7,975 bases of DNA from an uncultured Mycoplasma sp. (GTDB lineage: Bacteria; Bacillota_I; Bacilli_A; RF39; UBA660). The stretch spans positions 1 through 7,975 of the forward strand of contig CANOGG010000046.1 of the NCBI GenBank assembly GCA_947565485.1. Reading direction: 5' to 3'. A program made the position numbers and the translations under genes. The notes beneath the pieces are model-generated. The model ran no database searches, was not told the origin of the DNA, and saw nothing but the letters and a program-made list of their open reading frames with translations. Shown in pieces: positions 6,576 to 7,975 of this stretch (positions are counted from its first letter, which is position 1; every line of letters starts with the position of its first letter).

Positions 6576-6996
6576 GTTGGTTAGCCTCCATTTTTAAGAA
6601 AGTTTCAAGAATAATTTCAGCGGCTAGTCCATCAATGACTTTTTTTCTTTTTTGACGGCTGATATCGGCCTCTAATAAATATTCTTCGGCTTCCTTGGTA
6701 CTTAATCGTTCGTCTACTAAATAGATAGGAATAGATGTTTGTTCTTCGAGTAAGCGTTTGAAGTTTAGACTACGGGAGCTCGCAAAACCAGCGGAATTAT
6801 TCATGTTTTTAGGATTTCCTAAAGCAATTTTGGCAATTTCGTATTCTTTTAATAATTTTAGAACTTCACTTACAGCGACGTTATAGTCTTCTTTGGGAAA
6901 TCTAATAACTTTTAAGAAACTCGCGATAGTTCTTGTTTTATCAGTAAGGGCTACACCTAAGGTTTTAGTACCTAAATCTAATCCGAGATAACGCAT
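6568..6996 (-). CDS. ruvX: RuvX/YqgF-family RNase H-fold nuclease
   Basis: Putative Holliday-junction resolvase (YqgF/YrrK) with an RNase H fold. In various bacteria the family has also been linked to 16S rRNA 5' processing, so the substrate here is not decided by sequence. Length 142 is standard. Motifs: GLDLGTKTLGVALTD (residues 5-19) with catalytic D7, ALGNPKNMNNSAG (58-70) in place of the common GLPxxMdG, VDERLSTKEAE (94-104) with E96, and KRKKVIDGLAAEIIL (116-130) with D122. The acidic triad is intact. First gene of the operon, from ATG 6996 with AAAGG about 12 bases upstream and a promoter at 7030-7058. In B. subtilis alaS and ireB (yrzL) precede it; here they are replaced by small membrane-protein genes and ftsW. 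Confidence 0.96.
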   Translation of the reverse strand: MRYLGLDLGTKTLGVALTDKTRTIASFLKVIRFPKEDYNVAVSEVLKLLKEYEIAKIALGNPKNMNNSAGFASSRSLNFKRLLEEQTSIPIYLVDERLSTKEAEEYLLEADISRQKRKKVIDGLAAEIILETFLKMEANQHE

Positions 6997-7029
6997 AATT
7001 TATTTCAACCTTTCATAAGTACTGTAGTT

Positions 7030-7058
7030 ATTCTAACAAATTTTTGGAGAAAATACAA
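7030..7058 (-). promoter_or_regulatory. Promoter of the ruvX-greA operon
   Basis: Minus strand: TTGTAT (7058-7053), a 17-base spacer and TAGAAT (7035-7030) preceded by TGT, giving an extended -10. The start would be near 7023, with a leader of about 27 bases before ruvX. No other credible promoter was seen inside the operon down to greA. Confidence 0.75.
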
Positions 7059-7100
7059 GTATGCGACAAAATTTTTCATTTCATATCCTTATTTTAGAAT

Positions 7101-7139
7101 TTTAAAAAGAGATAACTTTTTTAGAAAAATTATCTCTTT
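7101..7139 (-). terminator. Intrinsic terminator after the small membrane genes
   Basis: AAAGAGATAA (7139-7130) pairs perfectly with TTATCTCTTT (7115-7106). The TTTTT and AAAAA in between can extend the stem to leave a tiny loop. A short T-run follows. It separates the small membrane-protein unit from the ruvX promoter. Confidence 0.8.
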
Positions 7140-7147
7140 GAAAAGAA

Positions 7148-7384
7148 TTATTTTACTTTAGAGCAATTGCCGCGCCAGGTGATATTAGTGTCACTACCTT
7201 TATCTTCATAGTTGAAACAAACAGTGTAATCATCATTACAAACTGCCTTTTCACAGTGCTTTTTTAAATCGGATGCTTGGATTCCAGGGATGACTAAGCA
7301 AACAATGATTATTTCTGCGATAGCTAAAATGCTTATAATAATGAAGAATGTTTTGATATTTATTTCTTTATGCATAATATTCAT
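7148..7384 (-). CDS. Small single-pass membrane protein with four-cysteine outer domain
   Basis: A 78-residue protein I do not recognise. A short, weakly basic N-terminus (H5, K6, K11) leads into one hydrophobic helix (about 12-33, including C29) ending in VIPGI. A polar tail of about 43 residues follows, with cysteines at 44, 49, 56 and 74. The positive-inside rule puts the tail outside the cell, where the four cysteines could form two disulfides. C29 is not in a lipobox because V precedes it. Start ATG 7384 has AGGTGG 6 bases upstream, and that site overlaps the stop of the 39-residue gene before it. It shares a transcript with that gene and is closed by the terminator at 7101-7139. Coding is well supported by the ribosome site, membrane pattern and operon spacing; the function is unknown. 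Confidence 0.8.
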   Translation of the reverse strand: MNIMHKEINIKTFFIIISILAIAEIIIVCLVIPGIQASDLKKHCEKAVCNDDYTVCFNYEDKGSDTNITWRGNCSKVK

Positions 7385-7394
7385 AATTTACCAC

Positions 7395-7514
7395 CTATAT
7401 ACCTGGAACTACAAACTTCGTTAATAATAGATATATTAATAAAAGAATGATAGTACCAAAAAATATCCCTTCATATAGTTTAATAGTTTTTACTTTTTTT
7501 TCTTCTTTTTTCAT
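7395..7514 (-). CDS. 39-residue single-pass membrane miniprotein
   Basis: A short frame from ATG 7514 to TAG 7395 encodes a lysine-rich N-terminus (MKKEEKKVKTIK) and then one hydrophobic helix (about 15-34) ending in LTKFVVPGI. GAGG lies 7 bases before the ATG, and a good promoter sits directly upstream. The stop overlaps the ribosome site of the next gene, typical of a real two-gene unit. Orientation is probably N-in with almost nothing outside. The helix-plus-VPGI ending resembles the IPGI ending of the helix in the following 78-residue protein, so the two may be related. No homologue comes to mind. It may assist a membrane complex, but that is inference only. Confidence 0.7.
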   Translation of the reverse strand: MKKEEKKVKTIKLYEGIFFGTIILLLIYLLLTKFVVPGI

Positions 7515-7531
7515 TATTCTACCTCTATTTA

Positions 7532-7560
7532 ATTGTAGCATATATTTTTTAATTTGTTAA
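7532..7560 (-). promoter_or_regulatory. Promoter of the small membrane genes, overlapping the ftsW end
   Basis: Minus strand: TTAACA (7560-7555), a 17-base spacer containing the ftsW stop, and TACAAT (7537-7532) preceded by TGC. Both hexamers differ from consensus at one position. The start near 7526 would give a leader of only about 12 bases, consisting of little more than the ribosome site. Confidence 0.7.
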
Positions 7561-7975
7561 CCCTGCTAGTTCTTTTTTAGTTTTAATTGTCTTATTTTCA
7601 ATGGATACTCTTTGAACGACGAAAAGCATGATTACAATATTTAGCGTGAAAGAGCCTCCGTAGCTTAAAAGAGGAAGTGGAACACCAGTTAGTGGTATTA
7701 AAGCTAGAATGCCCATCAGATTGATTAAAATATGAAGCAAAAGATAAAGAAAGACGCCATAGGCTAAGAGACTTAGGCGGAGATTTTCACCAGCACGAGC
7801 GATTTTTAGGATGCGATAAAGCATGATGATATAACCGATGATGAGAAGAATACCGACAATAGCCCCCCACTCTTCAACGACGATAGGAAAGATAAAGTCA
7901 GTGTGACTTTCAGGTAAATACAAGTATTTTTGACTACTATTACCGAGTCCTACTCCAAAGAGACCACCATTATGT
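7549..7975 (-). CDS. ftsW: FtsW-type SEDS peptidoglycan glycosyltransferase, N-terminus missing
   Basis: C-terminal 141 residues of a SEDS-family lipid II polymerase, open to the right edge of the window. The frame continues above a possible TTG at 7923, so that is not the true start. The fragment begins in HNGGLFGVGLGNSSQK, then YLPESHTDFIF, whose Asp (fragment residue 26) is the family's essential position. LTGVPLPLLSYGGS (95-108) and several membrane helices follow. The GLGNSxQK wording favours FtsW/SpoVE over RodA, whose equivalent segment differs. Departures from consensus are FPIVVEEWG for the usual FAVIGEELG, H81 where Q is common before the INxG segment, and GGSF for GGSS. The cytoplasmic tail is lysine-rich. 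FtsW works with a class B PBP at the septum. Whether this is the division, elongation or sporulation paralogue cannot be settled from a fragment. Confidence 0.93.
   Translation of the reverse strand, partial: HNGGLFGVGLGNSSQKYLYLPESHTDFIFPIVVEEWGAIVGILLIIGYIIMLYRILKIARAGENLRLSLLAYGVFLYLLLHILINLMGILALIPLTGVPLPLLSYGGSFTLNIVIMLFVVQRVSIENKTIKTKKELAGLTN

Noticed and set aside
7148..7384. Lipoprotein signal at C29 of the 78-residue protein
   Set aside because: Valine precedes the cysteine where a lipobox needs Gly, Ala or Ser, and the cysteine lies within the hydrophobic helix.
7549..7923. A separate 124-residue protein starting at TTG 7923
   Set aside because: The same frame stays open to the window edge and encodes the conserved GGLFGVGLGNSSQK segment, so this is the tail of a longer FtsW.
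1..7975. CRISPR arrays, insertion sequences, tRNA or rRNA genes, long repeats
   Set aside because: Reading both strands showed no spaced repeats, no transposase motifs with inverted ends and no conserved RNA gene sequence; only terminator-scale inverted repeats were found.

Overview
The window is AT-rich, and every gene I can support lies on the minus strand, so it reads from right to left. It looks like a low-GC Bacillota (Bacilli-type) chromosome, probably from an uncultured or host-associated lineage. The gene order ruvX, DUF1292 (yrzB), mltG (yrrL), trmR (yrrM), trhP1 (yrrN), trhP2 (yrrO), greA is essentially that of the Bacillus subtilis yrr region, but without udk before greA. UGG serves as the Trp codon and no reading frame needs UGA as sense, so the standard bacterial code fits. 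FtsW and MltG imply a peptidoglycan wall. I cannot name the family.

Layout in the direction of transcription. (1) 7975-7549: the C-terminal part of an FtsW-type SEDS glycosyltransferase, cut by the window edge. (2) 7514-7148: two small single-pass membrane proteins (39 and 78 aa), behind a promoter that overlaps the end of ftsW and closed by a hairpin terminator. (3) 6996-2095: a tightly packed seven-gene operon from its own promoter: ruvX, DUF1292, mltG, trmR, trhP1, trhP2, greA, with overlaps or gaps of at most 43 bases and a terminator at the greA stop. (4) 1968-1630: rplS with its own promoter and a structured leader resembling the L19 autoregulatory leader, then a probable terminator. 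(5) 1503-1: a large unrecognised protein behind a good sigma-A promoter, running off the left edge after 501 codons.

Functionally the operon mixes nucleic-acid maintenance (RuvX), cell-wall processing (MltG), tRNA wobble-uridine modification (TrhP1/TrhP2 hydroxylation followed by TrmR methylation, giving 5-methoxyuridine) and transcript-cleavage rescue of RNA polymerase (GreA). This is mostly a conserved housekeeping region. The genuinely uncharacterised parts are the large orphan protein at the left, the pair of small membrane proteins after ftsW, and some local oddities: cysteine pairs in secreted domains, and a terminator fused to a promoter. I found no mobile element, CRISPR array, tRNA or rRNA.
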